DNA of 64,000 bases from Natronosalvus halobius (GCF_024138145.1 NZ_CP099997.1:2542001-2606000); one strand, 5' to 3'; shown: positions 25,178 through 37,804, counted from the stretch's first letter. Made by a program: numbers and translations. The notes: generated from the sequence alone by a model not told the origin.

Positions 25178-25404
25178 CGAATGCGACGCCCGACGGACGC
25201 CAGCTGGACGAATCCGGCGACGGCGACGCCGACGGCGACGGTGACGGTGACGGAAGCAGCGACGACAACGGAAAAATCGTCAGCGACCGAACCACCCCGG
25301 ACGCCACTCACGACGAGAGCGACGCAACCCACCTCGAGGACGTCGACGTCGGCGCTGGCTGTACGGAAATCTGGGAACACCTCGCCGAGCGACGCGAGGA
25401 GTAG
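25174..25404 (+). CDS. Small acidic haloarchaeal protein
   Basis: 76 residues. The first 50 are Asp/Gly/Ser-rich; the end is DVDVGAGCTEIWEHLAERREE, a compact motif (GCTEIWEHLAERR) that I believe recurs at the C-termini of small haloarchaeal proteins. Starts with ATGA overlapping the preceding ORF. No function known. Confidence 0.6.
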   Translation: MTNATPDGRQLDESGDGDADGDGDGDGSSDDNGKIVSDRTTPDATHDESDATHLEDVDVGAGCTEIWEHLAERREE

Positions 25405-25488
25405 CGAGGAGACCCGGATGCACTCCTCGTCGAGCCACAGCGGACCGTCTGGAACGCTTTTTAGGCACGTCGCCCCTATCAGCGGTAC

Positions 25489-26208
25489 ATGACCGACGAT
25501 CACACCGGAGACCGCCGCACTCGAGACGGCGACCCCGGGAACGAGCCTCCGATCCCGACGGATCGAAAATCGCCGGTCGGCGCACCGGTCATCCGGGGCG
25601 ACGAATCGATCACGGGAACCCACGCCCGTCAGGCCGTCCAGTTCGACCCCGACGACCCGGACAGTCTCGCACTCGCGGCCGAAACCGTCGCCCAGTTCGC
25701 CACTGGCTCCGTCGACGAAGATCACCTCTACATGCTCCGCGGCGCCGCGGCCTGTGCCGCCCTCGTCCGCGGGGTAGGATCCTACAAGACCGCCGCCGAG
25801 CGAGCCAGCGACCAGGTCGAGGGTGACGGGACAGTCACGGTCTCGTTCATCCGCAAGTGGGCCCGCGTCCACGACCTCCCCCGATCGGTTCGTCGACAGG
25901 TCGCCCTCGGCGAAATCGCCCCCTCCGCTGCCAAACACATCGCCCGCGTCGGCGGCGAGGACCGACTCCTGCTCGCCTGGGCCGTCCTCGACGGTGACCT
26001 CACCGTTCGCGACGTCCGTCAGGTCGCCAGTCAGGTCAACGATGGAGCCTCGATCGAGCACGCACTCGGCGACTGCGATGTCACCCTCGGTCGCCTCGAA
26101 CTCACCCTCCCGGCGTCGGCCTACCGCGACCTCCGTCGACGAGCCTCCCTCGAGGGCGTCGATCCAGGAACGATCGTTGCTGACGCCCTCGGAAACGCGC
26201 GTGAGTAG
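25489..26208 (+). CDS. DUF7119-like protein with ParB/KorB-like helix-turn-helix
   Basis: 239 residues. After a 55-residue acidic, variable N-terminus comes a helical core: MLRGAAACAALVRGVGSYKTAAERAS, then VSFIRKWARVHDLPRSVRRQVALGEIAPSAAKHIARVGGEDRLLLAWAVLDGDLTVRDVRQVASQV. The 'VRRQVALGEIAPSAAKHIA' stretch resembles the ParB/KorB DNA-binding region. It ends with a ribbon-helix-like TLPASAYRDLRRRASLEGVDPGTIVADAL. Haloarchaeal family DUF7119, from memory. TTTTTA sits about 29 nt upstream. Chromosomal location without parA suggests a regulator and not a partition protein. Confidence 0.75.
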   Translation: MTDDHTGDRRTRDGDPGNEPPIPTDRKSPVGAPVIRGDESITGTHARQAVQFDPDDPDSLALAAETVAQFATGSVDEDHLYMLRGAAACAALVRGVGSYKTAAERASDQVEGDGTVTVSFIRKWARVHDLPRSVRRQVALGEIAPSAAKHIARVGGEDRLLLAWAVLDGDLTVRDVRQVASQVNDGASIEHALGDCDVTLGRLELTLPASAYRDLRRRASLEGVDPGTIVADALGNARE

Positions 26209-26279
26209 CCTCTGGAGCACGCACTCGAGTACACTCTGGAGCAAGCGTCACGAACACACTCGCTAACCCGTTCGAATAG

Positions 26280-26479
26280 TCCCAGTCCCAGTCCCAGCCC
26301 AGTCCTCCCAGTCCCAGTCCCAGCCCAGTCCTCCCAGTCCCAGTCCCAGCCCAGTCCTCCCAGTCCCAGTCCCAGCCCAGTCCTCCCAGTCCCAGTCCCA
26401 GCCCAGTCCTCCCAGTCCCAGTCCCAGCCCAGTCCTCCCAGTCCCAGTCCCAGCCCAGTCCTCCCAGTCCCAGTCCCAG
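26280..26479. repeat. 26-bp tandem repeat, about 7.7 copies
   Basis: Built from CCCAGT blocks; the phase marker CCT recurs at 26304, 26330, 26356, 26382, 26408, 26434 and 26460, an exact 26-bp period with essentially no divergence. It fills the spacer between two convergent genes. Because the period is not a multiple of 3 and the frame is shared only by a shadow ORF, it is not a protein repeat. Confidence 0.95.
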
Positions 26480-26497
26480 GCGAGCGTCACAATCCCA

Positions 26498-27778
26498 TCA
26501 CTGCGACAGGTACGTCCGCGCCGTCTCCGCCACCACCGCCCCCGCCTCGAGCACCTCGTCCCACTCGATCGTCTCCTCCGGGAAGTGCGCCTGATCGATG
26601 CTCCCCGGCCCGAACAGGACCGTCGGAATCCCCGCCTCGACGTAGTGTCGATTGTCGGCCCCGTACGTCGCCCCGCGCGGTTCGGCCGCCTCGGCATCGA
26701 ATCCGCACGCTGCCATCCCGTCCTGGAGCGCCGAAACCACCGGTTCGTCCGCCGCAATTTCCGCCGGCTCGAACTGCACCGAGAACCGCTCGATCGTCGG
26801 TCCGCTGACCCCGGCCGTCCAGGACGGCTCGTCCAACAGCGACTCGAGACGGCTTCGGAGCGCGTGTTCGACGTCCGTCACCGTCTCCCCGGGCGCAACG
26901 CCAACTCGAACCTCCGCCGTCAGTTCGTCCGGAACCGAGGACGCCCATCGTCCCGCCTCGACTCGCCCGATACAGATCGGCCACGGAATCGGGAACTCGT
27001 CGTACAACGGATGGAGCACGGTCTCGCTTCGGTCCCGTTCGAACGCCTCGAGTTCCTCGCGAACGCGCTCGAACGCCGGCAACACCGACGCCCCCCGCCA
27101 CCGCGTCGCCGCGTGTGCCGAGCGGCCCTCGAGGCCAATTCGGACCATCAGGCTCCCCTCGACCGCCGTCACCGGACGTAACTCGGTCGGCTCCGCGACG
27201 ATCGCCGCGTCCCGCTCGAACGGGTACGGGCTCTCGAGTGCTGCCGCGGCCGCACCGATCCCGCCTTCCTCCTCGCCGACGACGCTCTCGACGACGATTC
27301 GACCGTCCAGGTCGGAGTCGTGGCCGAGGTTGCCATCCGCACTGCCCTCCGCGAGGTGACGCGCCGCAAATACGCACGCCCCAAGCCCCGACTTCATGTC
27401 CGCCGCACCCCTGGCCGTCAGGCGACCGTCGCGCCACCGAGGCTCGAACGGGTTACCCTCCCAACCAGACCCCGTGGGAACGACGTCGACGTGACCGTTC
27501 AACACCAGGGTCGGTCCTGCATCAGGATTCCCAAACTCGAGAACCCCGGCGACGCTTGGCCGATCCGCCACCTCGATGTCGTCGGGGTCGTCCGGAAACG
27601 ACGGATGCTCAGCCAGGACGGCCGAGTTAGCCTCCCAGGTGTAGGTTCGAAAGCCCGCCGCCTCGAGTTCCTCGCGCAGCCACACCTGGGCCCGCTTCTC
27701 GTTTCCTGCAGTCGTCTCGAACGAACAGCACGTGTCGACAAACTCTCGAAGATCATCCTCCCAGATGCGGAAATTCAT
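26498..27778 (-). CDS. M20 family metallopeptidase (ArgE/DapE type)
   Basis: 426 residues. Zinc-site motifs are in order: GHVDVVP (His96, Asp98), GAADMKSG (Asp127), GEEEGG (Glu169-Glu170 region), a dimerisation insert GLEGRSAHAATRWRG, and a C-terminal GPGSIDQAHFPEETIEW containing the last metal His. The family deacylates or hydrolyses acyl-amino acids or small peptides; the haloarchaeal members are called ArgE/DapE-like but the substrate is not determinable. Start ATG at 27778 with a GATATAATA box about 27 nt upstream. Confidence 0.92.
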   Translation of the reverse strand: MNFRIWEDDLREFVDTCCSFETTAGNEKRAQVWLREELEAAGFRTYTWEANSAVLAEHPSFPDDPDDIEVADRPSVAGVLEFGNPDAGPTLVLNGHVDVVPTGSGWEGNPFEPRWRDGRLTARGAADMKSGLGACVFAARHLAEGSADGNLGHDSDLDGRIVVESVVGEEEGGIGAAAAALESPYPFERDAAIVAEPTELRPVTAVEGSLMVRIGLEGRSAHAATRWRGASVLPAFERVREELEAFERDRSETVLHPLYDEFPIPWPICIGRVEAGRWASSVPDELTAEVRVGVAPGETVTDVEHALRSRLESLLDEPSWTAGVSGPTIERFSVQFEPAEIAADEPVVSALQDGMAACGFDAEAAEPRGATYGADNRHYVEAGIPTVLFGPGSIDQAHFPEETIEWDEVLEAGAVVAETARTYLSQ

Positions 27779-27800
27779 GTGCGAGACCACGTCGGACCCC

Positions 27801-27809
27801 GATATAATA
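27801..27809 (-). promoter_or_regulatory. TATA box of the M20 peptidase gene
   Basis: TATTATATC on the minus strand, centred about 27 nt before the ATG at 27778. The divergent tRNA-Lys has its own box at 27829-27835. Confidence 0.5.
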
Positions 27810-27828
27810 CCGTGGGAGAAAGAAACGT

Positions 27829-27835
27829 TTAACCA
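27829..27835 (+). promoter_or_regulatory. TATA box of tRNA-Lys
   Basis: TTTAACC about 29 nt before the mature tRNA 5' end at 27861. Confidence 0.5.
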
Positions 27836-27860
27836 CGCGTCCCCGAAAGAGGAGGGTACA

Positions 27861-27934
<74 letters not shown>

Positions 27935-28285
27935 CTTTTGCCACGAGCAAATTCGCGAGTGACAAAACGACCCTGCGGTTTAATAGACTCGAAAGGCACA
28001 GCGAATCGAGCATTTCTGGGCGTAGTTCACAATCGCGCCCGTCCCGCGTCCCCGCCGCGAGTACGTTCGTGAGTGACGAATTCGGATCGATCCCACGTCA
28101 TCATCCGACAGATGAGTTTCTCGAGTATCGAACCGTACCGAACCACACCGAGCGAGCCGCAGTTGCCACTCGAGAACGGCCACAGAGCACAGACATTGAA
28201 CACTGAACCACCGAAAACCGAACACCGATACCAACCACGTTGACGAACCGGCACGCGAACCGTGATCGTCTAGAAATCCAAGCCC
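27935..28285. other. Spacer with partial duplication of the tRNA-Lys 3' end
   Basis: No supported gene. The segment 28021-28080 resembles 27914-27968, that is, the tRNA 3' half plus 35 bp of flank: AATCGCGCCCG-CCCGC, then CGAG, then TTCG-GAGTGAC-AA are shared. See findings. Confidence 0.6.
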
Positions 28286-29224
28286 TCAGCCTCGCAACGG
28301 CATGAACGCCAACCCGGCCAGCAACACGATCGCAATCACCGACAGCCCGATCGCCCACCAGAAGCCATGAATTCGCTCGTTGTGGTCGTCGACAGCCTGA
28401 TGCTGGGCCTGGAAACTCTCGACGTCCTCGGTCAGGTAGACCACGTCCTCGCTCGGGAAGTGAACGCCGTAGGGCGTCTGCTCGATCATCACTTCCTCAT
28501 TGTGGGCGAGTGATACCTCCGTGACTTCCTCACCGGTATACTCGACGGTCACCTCGTCAGTTGCGAGCGACGTCACCTCACCATCGACCTGCTCTTCCAG
28601 GTCGGAGTTGTAAAACGTCACTTCGTCTCCGACTGCGTACTCCCGGGTGTCGATGTCGTCGACCTCCGTGACGTGGCGAACGACCTCCTGGCCGTCCTCT
28701 TCGACGATCACGTAGACGCCGTCAGGGCGCTCGAGGAACGTGTATCCCTCTCCGTCTTCGGATTCGACTGCCTCAATCAGCAGGAAGGTTTCGGGTTGGG
28801 CTTCCTCGTCGCTCTCGTTACCATCCTCACCGTTACTGTCGCTCTCGTTACCATCCTCGCCGTCACCACCCTCTGGCGGCGCGTATATGTAGACGGAGTA
28901 CTCCGTCCCCTCCTCTTCGAACTGAACCGTATCGCCATCGTCCCAGGCATCACCGTTCGCAGCACTCGCACCGGACCACGCCACGTCCGTCGGGACTGAA
29001 TCGTTGATGTGCTCCAACGTCCCCGTTCCGGCAGCCCCGTCCACCTCGGACACGTTGTACGTCCGATCCTCGACTGTTATCTCGTTACCCTGCTCGAGTT
29101 GATGATCCGCATCGGCTTCGTCGATCGTTACCTGCGGTGATTCCGCGGTCGCGATAACGGCGTACGCGCCCGCAGCGACCACCATAAACAGGACGGCGTA
29201 GACGATCCCTGCGCGTAATTGCAT
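28286..29224 (-). CDS. Two-TM surface protein, unknown
   Basis: 312 residues from the ATG at 29224 (MQLRAGIVYAVLFMVVAAG). TM1 is near 5-27 and TM2 near 285-307 (WWAIGLSVIAIVLLAGLAFM), enclosing a very acidic extracytoplasmic domain of about 255 residues with a low-complexity Gly/Glu/Asp/Asn stretch at about 105-130 (encoded by an imperfect GAGAACGAGAG-type repeat). Beta-rich segments (EVTFYNSDLEEQVDGEVTSL, DEVTVEYTGEEVTEVSL) are conserved-looking. The frame is open further upstream but that part is not plausible. Function unknown. Confidence 0.8.
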   Translation of the reverse strand: MQLRAGIVYAVLFMVVAAGAYAVIATAESPQVTIDEADADHQLEQGNEITVEDRTYNVSEVDGAAGTGTLEHINDSVPTDVAWSGASAANGDAWDDGDTVQFEEEGTEYSVYIYAPPEGGDGEDGNESDSNGEDGNESDEEAQPETFLLIEAVESEDGEGYTFLERPDGVYVIVEEDGQEVVRHVTEVDDIDTREYAVGDEVTFYNSDLEEQVDGEVTSLATDEVTVEYTGEEVTEVSLAHNEEVMIEQTPYGVHFPSEDVVYLTEDVESFQAQHQAVDDHNERIHGFWWAIGLSVIAIVLLAGLAFMPLRG

Positions 29225-29438
29225 GTATGAGGCGTTGTCCGCCCGTCGTATAACGGTTACTAAGTTCTCGAAAGAGCGGGGCCAGGTATAGTATTCGGTC
29301 GAGCCAAACCCAATCGAGATCGTCGCGACCGACGGACACTCGACGATTCGAAGGAGTGGGCTCCAGGAATCAGAACCATATGCTCGAAGGAAGAGACAAA
29401 GCAGTCTAAACGGACGGATCAGGCACGAAACGTGAAAG

Positions 29439-29514
29439 AGCCAAGGGCCGGATTTGAACCGGCGATGGGTTGCTCTGCAGGCAACTGCGTTCGGCCGAAC
29501 TCTGCCACCTTGGC
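29439..29514 (-). tRNA. tRNA-Cys (anticodon GCA)
   Basis: 76 nt. Acceptor GCCAAGG/CCTTGGC, discriminator U as expected for Cys, anticodon stem GTTGC/GCAAC with loop CTGCAGA, T-loop GTTCAAATC. This is the last gene of the haloarchaeal rRNA operon layout, but a hairpin at 29581-29612 separates it from 5S, and a TTAAAC box at 29541-29547 suggests its own promoter. Confidence 0.97.
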
Positions 29515-29540
29515 GCGCTCGAATGTACCCACCGCGTTCG

Positions 29541-29547
29541 TTTAAGC
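29541..29547 (-). promoter_or_regulatory. TATA-like box of tRNA-Cys
   Basis: CTTAAAC on the minus strand about 29 nt before the tRNA 5' end at 29514. Confidence 0.45.
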
Positions 29548-29580
29548 GTAGCGGTACGATGCGCCCGCTATAAAGACGAA

Positions 29581-29612
29581 AACCCCCACGAGCGCGATCG
29601 CTCGTGAGGGTT
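29581..29612 (-). terminator. rRNA operon terminator hairpin
   Basis: A 13-pair stem (AACCC then CACGAGCG, with one mismatch) around a 4-nt loop, followed on the minus strand by a T-rich tract (TTCGTCTTTA). It sits about 17 nt after the 5S 3' end. Confidence 0.75.
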
Positions 29613-29628
29613 GAATAGTGTATGAGTA

Positions 29629-29750
29629 GTCGGCGGCGAGCCGGGGTTCCCAGCGGGTCTCCCACGCCAGTACTGGCCGAAACGCGGGCGGGCTTAACTA
29701 CCGTGTTCGGGATGGGTACGGGTGGTGCCCCGCCGCTCTGGCCGCCGTAA
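29629..29750 (-). rRNA. rrf: 5S ribosomal RNA
   Basis: About 122 nt. Ends pair (ACGGCGGC with GCCGCCG), and the conserved CCCATCCCGAACACGG core and the GTACTGG segment match haloarchaeal 5S. The exact ends are estimated from the terminal stem. Confidence 0.95.
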
Positions 29751-29823
29751 TGCCGACTCGCGGAGTCGAACCGCGATTATACCTGGGTCGGTGTACGGTG
29801 TCTAAGATTCTCTGGTCGGTTGT

Positions 29824-29866
29824 GACCGTGGTGTACGTGTAGTCCAATTAGCGCCTGGACCCGTTC
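29824..29866 (-). other. 23S rRNA processing stem, 3' arm
   Basis: Complementary to 32851-32892. The blocks TGGACTACACGTACAC and GAACGGGTCCA pair across unpaired GGCG-type bulges, the layout of an archaeal bulge-helix-bulge processing site. Confidence 0.75.
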
Positions 29867-29884
29867 TTACGGGTTGATCCATGC

Positions 29885-32803
<2,919 letters not shown>

Positions 32804-32850
32804 CGTTCTTTCGGATCGGTGCTGCACAGAATGCAGCGGTTGTGACCCGG

Positions 32851-32892
32851 GAACGGGTCCAGTGGACGCCTGGACTACACGTACACACGGTC
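32851..32892 (-). other. 23S rRNA processing stem, 5' arm
   Basis: Pairs with 29824-29866 in the precursor RNA; see that entry. Confidence 0.75.
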
Positions 32893-33019
32893 TCATCTGC
32901 CACCAGTAGACGGCTGGTGGCATCGACCCTTCCCACCCACGCTTGCGCGGGGTGGTGCATCGGTTCATTCGGGATCAGACGCCGTACTCGAAAGAGCACA
33001 ACGATCGTCACCCGAGAGA

Positions 33020-33091
33020 TGGACCCACAGGGATTCGAACCCTGGGCATCCTCCTTGCAAAGGAGGCACTCTACCACTGAGCTATGGGCCC
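33020..33091 (-). tRNA. tRNA-Ala (anticodon TGC) in the 16S-23S spacer
   Basis: 72 nt. Acceptor GGGCCCA/TGGGTCC, anticodon loop TTTGCAA within stem CCTCC/GGAGG, T-loop GTTCGAATC, discriminator A, no encoded CCA. tRNA-Ala in this spacer is the usual euryarchaeal arrangement. Confidence 0.98.
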
Positions 33092-33112
33092 ACCCCCTCT
33101 CGGGGGCACAAC

Positions 33113-33171
33113 GTTAGCCTTGGTAGTTCAAAGGTGCTCGCTCGGCCAATCGAGCGGTCGGTGAACGGACC
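33113..33171 (-). other. 16S rRNA processing stem, 3' arm
   Basis: Segments 33113-33129 and 33163-33171 pair with 34790-34806 and 34746-34754 upstream of 16S (17 and 9 exact pairs); the intervening parts form side hairpins. Confidence 0.7.
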
Positions 33172-33207
33172 GCGTGTGGGCTGGGGCGTCGCCCCAGTCC
33201 CGGTCTG

Positions 33208-34682
<1,475 letters not shown>

Positions 34683-34745
34683 GCTATCCCTCCAGCAGAG
34701 CTGGAGGAGTTGGCGGTGAATGTAGGTACACACTCACACTAAATG

Positions 34746-34806
34746 GGTCCGTTCGGTGACCTGCCTCGATTAACCGATCGAGCGTCACCGAACTACCAAG
34801 GCTAAC
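34746..34806 (-). other. 16S rRNA processing stem, 5' arm
   Basis: Complementary to the spacer region 33113-33171; see that entry. Lies about 65-125 nt before the mature 16S 5' end. Confidence 0.7.
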
Positions 34807-34976
34807 ATCAGATCCCATCTGTACGGCGGACCGCAGGGGTGAGATCCTCATTTCCTTCGGACTACTTTGTAGGTCGTCCGGGGTACATAACCCCTTCGAA
34901 CCGAGTCCGAGATGATGGAGCGAGTTGAACGCCCCATCGATCACGCGTTCTTTGCGTTTGCATCCGAATGCCCTCG

Positions 34977-35003
34977 TTTACTTAAGGGCGTCGGATCGGA
35001 TCG
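34977..35003 (-). promoter_or_regulatory. rRNA promoter, proximal (P5)
   Basis: Minus strand: GATCCGACGCCC then TTAAGTAAA. The CCCTTAAGTA core and GATCCGACG upstream element match haloarchaeal rRNA promoters as I know them from Halobacterium. Confidence 0.7.
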
Positions 35004-35047
35004 AAGCCGGCGAAGCCGACCTCGTTCACATCCAATCCGAGTAGCCT

Positions 35048-35072
35048 TACACACTTAAGGGCATCGGATCGC
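35048..35072 (-). promoter_or_regulatory. rRNA promoter P4
   Basis: Minus strand: GATCCGATGCCC then TTAAGTGTG. It is followed about 25 nt later by GGATTGGATGTGAACG, the start-site region shared among the copies. Confidence 0.7.
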
Positions 35073-35125
35073 GGCCCGGCCGGAAGTCGCATCCGGCGAG
35101 GCGTTCGCGTTCCAATCTGAACGCC

Positions 35126-35152
35126 CCTAAGTATATAAGGCCGTTGGATCGG
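35126..35152 (-). promoter_or_regulatory. rRNA promoter P3
   Basis: Minus strand: GATCCAACGGCC then TTATATACTTAGG; same architecture with a better TATA box. Confidence 0.7.
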
Positions 35153-35197
35153 TGTGGCCGGCGAAGCCGACCACGGTTGCGTCCAATCCGAATTGGC

Positions 35198-35224
35198 TTA
35201 CACACTTAAGGTCGTCGGATCGGT
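35198..35224 (-). promoter_or_regulatory. rRNA promoter P2
   Basis: Minus strand: GATCCGACGACC then TTAAGTGTG; followed by GGATTGGACGCAACC. Confidence 0.7.
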
Positions 35225-35333
35225 TCGACGCCCGGTGTAAGGGTGGAATGCAGTGCCAACCTCCGTGCCGGGAAACGGCCAGAGGGGACGTGGCGGCGTG
35301 GGCCACGTCGTTTGCATTCTATTCGAGGAGAGG

Positions 35334-35358
35334 GTTAGTATATAAGGCCGTCGAACTG
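35334..35358 (-). promoter_or_regulatory. rRNA promoter P1 (distal)
   Basis: Minus strand: GTTCGACGGCC then TTATATACTAACC. The farthest upstream of five similar elements. About 300 bp beyond it (to 35665) I see no further feature before the halocyanin gene. Confidence 0.6.
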
Positions 35359-35665
35359 GTAGCACCGTGGGAACCCCCTACCATGGCACGGTTTTCCACC
35401 GATCACGGGTGCTCGAGGAACGTCAAAATGCTAATAAATGTATCCCCTAATTCGGGGGCAGGTCCGTCGAACGGCGCGGTTGCTCGTCGAGTAGTGTCCC
35501 GCGGGCGGAGGTCGATCGGTCATCCCTCCCTGGCAGGTGGGGTCGGATCGAGTGGTACCCGCGTACGTGTACGGTCGTGCGTGCACGCGTAAGAAGACGT
35601 TGGATGCGTTGCACGGGGGAGCGAGAGCGAGAGAACTATGACCACGAAGCCGAACGGCTAGATAC

Positions 35666-36148
35666 ATGCGCGAGCGAGCGACCAGGCGGCGAATTCTCGA
35701 GGGCGTCGGACTCGCGGCGACCGCGGGGCTAGCGGGGTGTCTTTTCGGACGCGGTGACGACGGTGACTACTACGAGGGCGAATCGTTCGTCGCCGAAGAC
35801 GACGAACCCGATTTCGGTGGACACCTCGACGGAATCGACCATCCGGGGACGGTCGACTGGACGGGGGCCAGCGAGGAAGCGCTGGTCGTCGCGGTCGGCA
35901 CCGGTCGCGAGGGGATGGGATACGCCCCGCGGGCGGTTCGGGTCGGGGCGGGCTCGACGGTTACCTGGGAGTGGACGGGTTCGGGCGGTCGACACGACGT
36001 GGTCGAGACCGACGGTGTGTTCGACAGCGGCGAGCAGTACGGCGAGGGGGAGACGTTCTCGTTCACGTTCGACGAGCCGGGTGTCTACACCTACTACTGC
36101 ACCCCCCACCGTCACCGTGGGATGAAGGGGGCGCTCGAGATCGTCTGA
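35666..36148 (+). CDS. Halocyanin-like blue copper lipoprotein
   Basis: 160 residues. N-terminal twin-arginine region RATRRRILEGVGLAATAGLAGC with a lipobox cysteine at 25, so exported by Tat and lipid-anchored outside the membrane. The plastocyanin domain has type 1 copper ligands His110, Cys145, His148 and Met153 (GGRHDVV and YYCTPHRHRGM). It carries electrons at the cell surface, probably to terminal oxidases, by analogy with halocyanins. The domain is single, and an acidic linker precedes it. Transcribed divergently from the rRNA operon. Confidence 0.93.
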   Translation: MRERATRRRILEGVGLAATAGLAGCLFGRGDDGDYYEGESFVAEDDEPDFGGHLDGIDHPGTVDWTGASEEALVVAVGTGREGMGYAPRAVRVGAGSTVTWEWTGSGGRHDVVETDGVFDSGEQYGEGETFSFTFDEPGVYTYYCTPHRHRGMKGALEIV

Positions 36149-36305
36149 GTACAACGGCTTCTCGAGTTCCACGGCTGACGAAGCGAACGGTTGCTCGAGT
36201 GTGAGGGGAAGCAAAAAGGACGAGTGACGATGAACAACGGTGAGCGGCGACGAACAGCAACGAGCGATGTCGGTCGGTTAGCGGTCAGCGGTCATCTGAT
36301 ACCGG

Positions 36306-37733
36306 TCACCGGTTCAGCGTGTGAATCGCGTGACCGAGCGCGTTTTCGGCGGCTTCCATCACGGCCTCCGAGAGCGTCGGGTGGGTGTGAATCGTGGCCG
36401 CGACGTCCTCGAGGGTGGCTCCGAGTTCGATAGCGAGGCCGAGTTCGGCGATCAGTTCGGAGGCCTCGGGGCCGACGATCTGGGCGCCCAGGACGAACCC
36501 GGCGTCCTCGTCGGCGACGATCTTGACGAAGCCGTCGGTGTGGCCCGTGGTGAGCGCGCGGCCGCTAGCCTGGAACGGGAATTTGCCGCTGACGGTCTCG
36601 AAGCCCATCTCTTCGGCCTCCATCTCGGTCATACCGACGGTACCGATTTCGGGGTCGGTGAAGACGGCCGCGGGCATCGCCTGGTAGTCGAGTGCGGAGG
36701 GTTCGCCGGCGATGACTTCAGCGGCGACCTGGCCCTCTTTGCTGCCGGCGTGGGCGAGCATCGGTTCGCCGGCGACGTCGCCGACGGCGAAGATGTGTTC
36801 GACGTTCGTCCGGCCGCGGTCGTCGGTCGGGATGAAGCCCCGATCGTCGGTTTCGATGCCGGCGGCCTCGAGTTCGAGCGTATCGGAGACGGGTGCGCGG
36901 CCGACGGCCACGAGGACCTTCTCGGCGTCGATCTCGAGCGTGTCCTCGCCGTCTTCGGCGGCGGCCTCGACGCGGATGCCGTTGCCGTGCTCGCTCCAGC
37001 GGGAGGCCCCGTAGCCGAAGTGGAAGTCGATCCCGAGGTCTTTTGCGCGCTTTTTGACCGGACGAGCGAGGTCGGGGTCGAAGCCGTTGAGCGCTTCGTC
37101 GAGCATCTCGACGACCGTCACGTCGGTGCCGAGTTTCGCGAAGACGGTCGCGAGTTCCATCCCGATGTAGCCGGCGCCGACGACGATCAGGGAGTCGGGG
37201 ACCGAGTCGAGCGCGAGGGCCTGCCGCGAGTTGAGTACGGGCTCGTCGTCGTACGAGAAATTCGGGATCTCGATCGGGCGAGAGCCGGTGGCGACGATCG
37301 CGTGTTCGAAGTCGATGGATTCGCTGCCCTGCCCCTCGCCGCCGTGGGAGACGCGAACCGTGTTCTCGCCGTCGAAGTGGGCGATCCCCTCCATGAGGTT
37401 GACCCCGTTGGCCTTACAGAGCTTCTCGACGCCGCTGGTCAGTTGATCGACGACGCCGTCCTTCCAGGAGACCATTCCCTCGAGGTCGATGGCCGGGTCG
37501 GCGTGGATGCCCATCTCCTCTGCGTTGCCGGCCTCGTGGGCCAGGTCGCTGGCAGTGATGAGCGCCTTCGAGGGGATACAGCCGTGGTTGAGGCAGGTTC
37601 CCCCGTAGGCCTCCTTCTCGACGAGCGTGACGTCGAGATCGAGTTGGCCGGCCCGAATCGCGGCCACGTAGCCTGCTGGGCCCGCGCCGATGACGAGTAC
37701 GTCCGTTCCAGTCGAAATGTCTCCGACGACCAT
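36306..37733 (-). CDS. lpdA: Dihydrolipoyl dehydrogenase
   Basis: 475 residues. FAD-binding GAGPAGYVAAIRAGQ; redox disulfide Cys47/Cys52 in GGTCLNHGCIPSKAL; NAD-binding GAGYIGMELATVFAKLG; a second FAD motif VEHIFAVGDVAG; and the C-terminal dimer interface with the His451-Glu456 pair in HTHPTLSEAV. It reoxidises lipoyl groups of 2-oxoacid dehydrogenase complexes or the glycine cleavage system. Haloarchaeal lpdA usually ends an E1-E2-lpd operon; here no E1 or E2 gene is adjacent, so this is a stand-alone copy with its own TATA box (37758-37765). Confidence 0.95.
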   Translation of the reverse strand: MVVGDISTGTDVLVIGAGPAGYVAAIRAGQLDLDVTLVEKEAYGGTCLNHGCIPSKALITASDLAHEAGNAEEMGIHADPAIDLEGMVSWKDGVVDQLTSGVEKLCKANGVNLMEGIAHFDGENTVRVSHGGEGQGSESIDFEHAIVATGSRPIEIPNFSYDDEPVLNSRQALALDSVPDSLIVVGAGYIGMELATVFAKLGTDVTVVEMLDEALNGFDPDLARPVKKRAKDLGIDFHFGYGASRWSEHGNGIRVEAAAEDGEDTLEIDAEKVLVAVGRAPVSDTLELEAAGIETDDRGFIPTDDRGRTNVEHIFAVGDVAGEPMLAHAGSKEGQVAAEVIAGEPSALDYQAMPAAVFTDPEIGTVGMTEMEAEEMGFETVSGKFPFQASGRALTTGHTDGFVKIVADEDAGFVLGAQIVGPEASELIAELGLAIELGATLEDVAATIHTHPTLSEAVMEAAENALGHAIHTLNR

Positions 37734-37757
37734 TATACTAGAGCAAATCCAATCGAG

Positions 37758-37765
37758 ATATAAAA
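37758..37765 (-). promoter_or_regulatory. TATA box of lpdA
   Basis: TTTATATC on the minus strand, centred about 28 nt before the ATG at 37733; supports independent transcription. Confidence 0.55.
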
Positions 37766-37804
37766 ACGGGCAGGTATTGCGCCGAGCGACGGGGTGTTCG
37801 AGGT

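Noticed and set aside
24925-26244. 439-residue minus-strand open frame
   Set aside because: Antisense to the small acidic protein and the DUF7119-like gene. The plus-strand frames have start signals and sensible domain structure.
26266-26480. Possible CRISPR array
   Set aside because: The 26-bp units are contiguous with no unique spacers; a minisatellite, not a CRISPR. The same holds for the other arrays.
26263-26757. WDWEDWAGTGTG-type repeat protein on the minus strand
   Set aside because: It is a translation of the 26-bp array plus antisense of the peptidase gene; the period is not a multiple of three, so no stable protein repeat is encoded.
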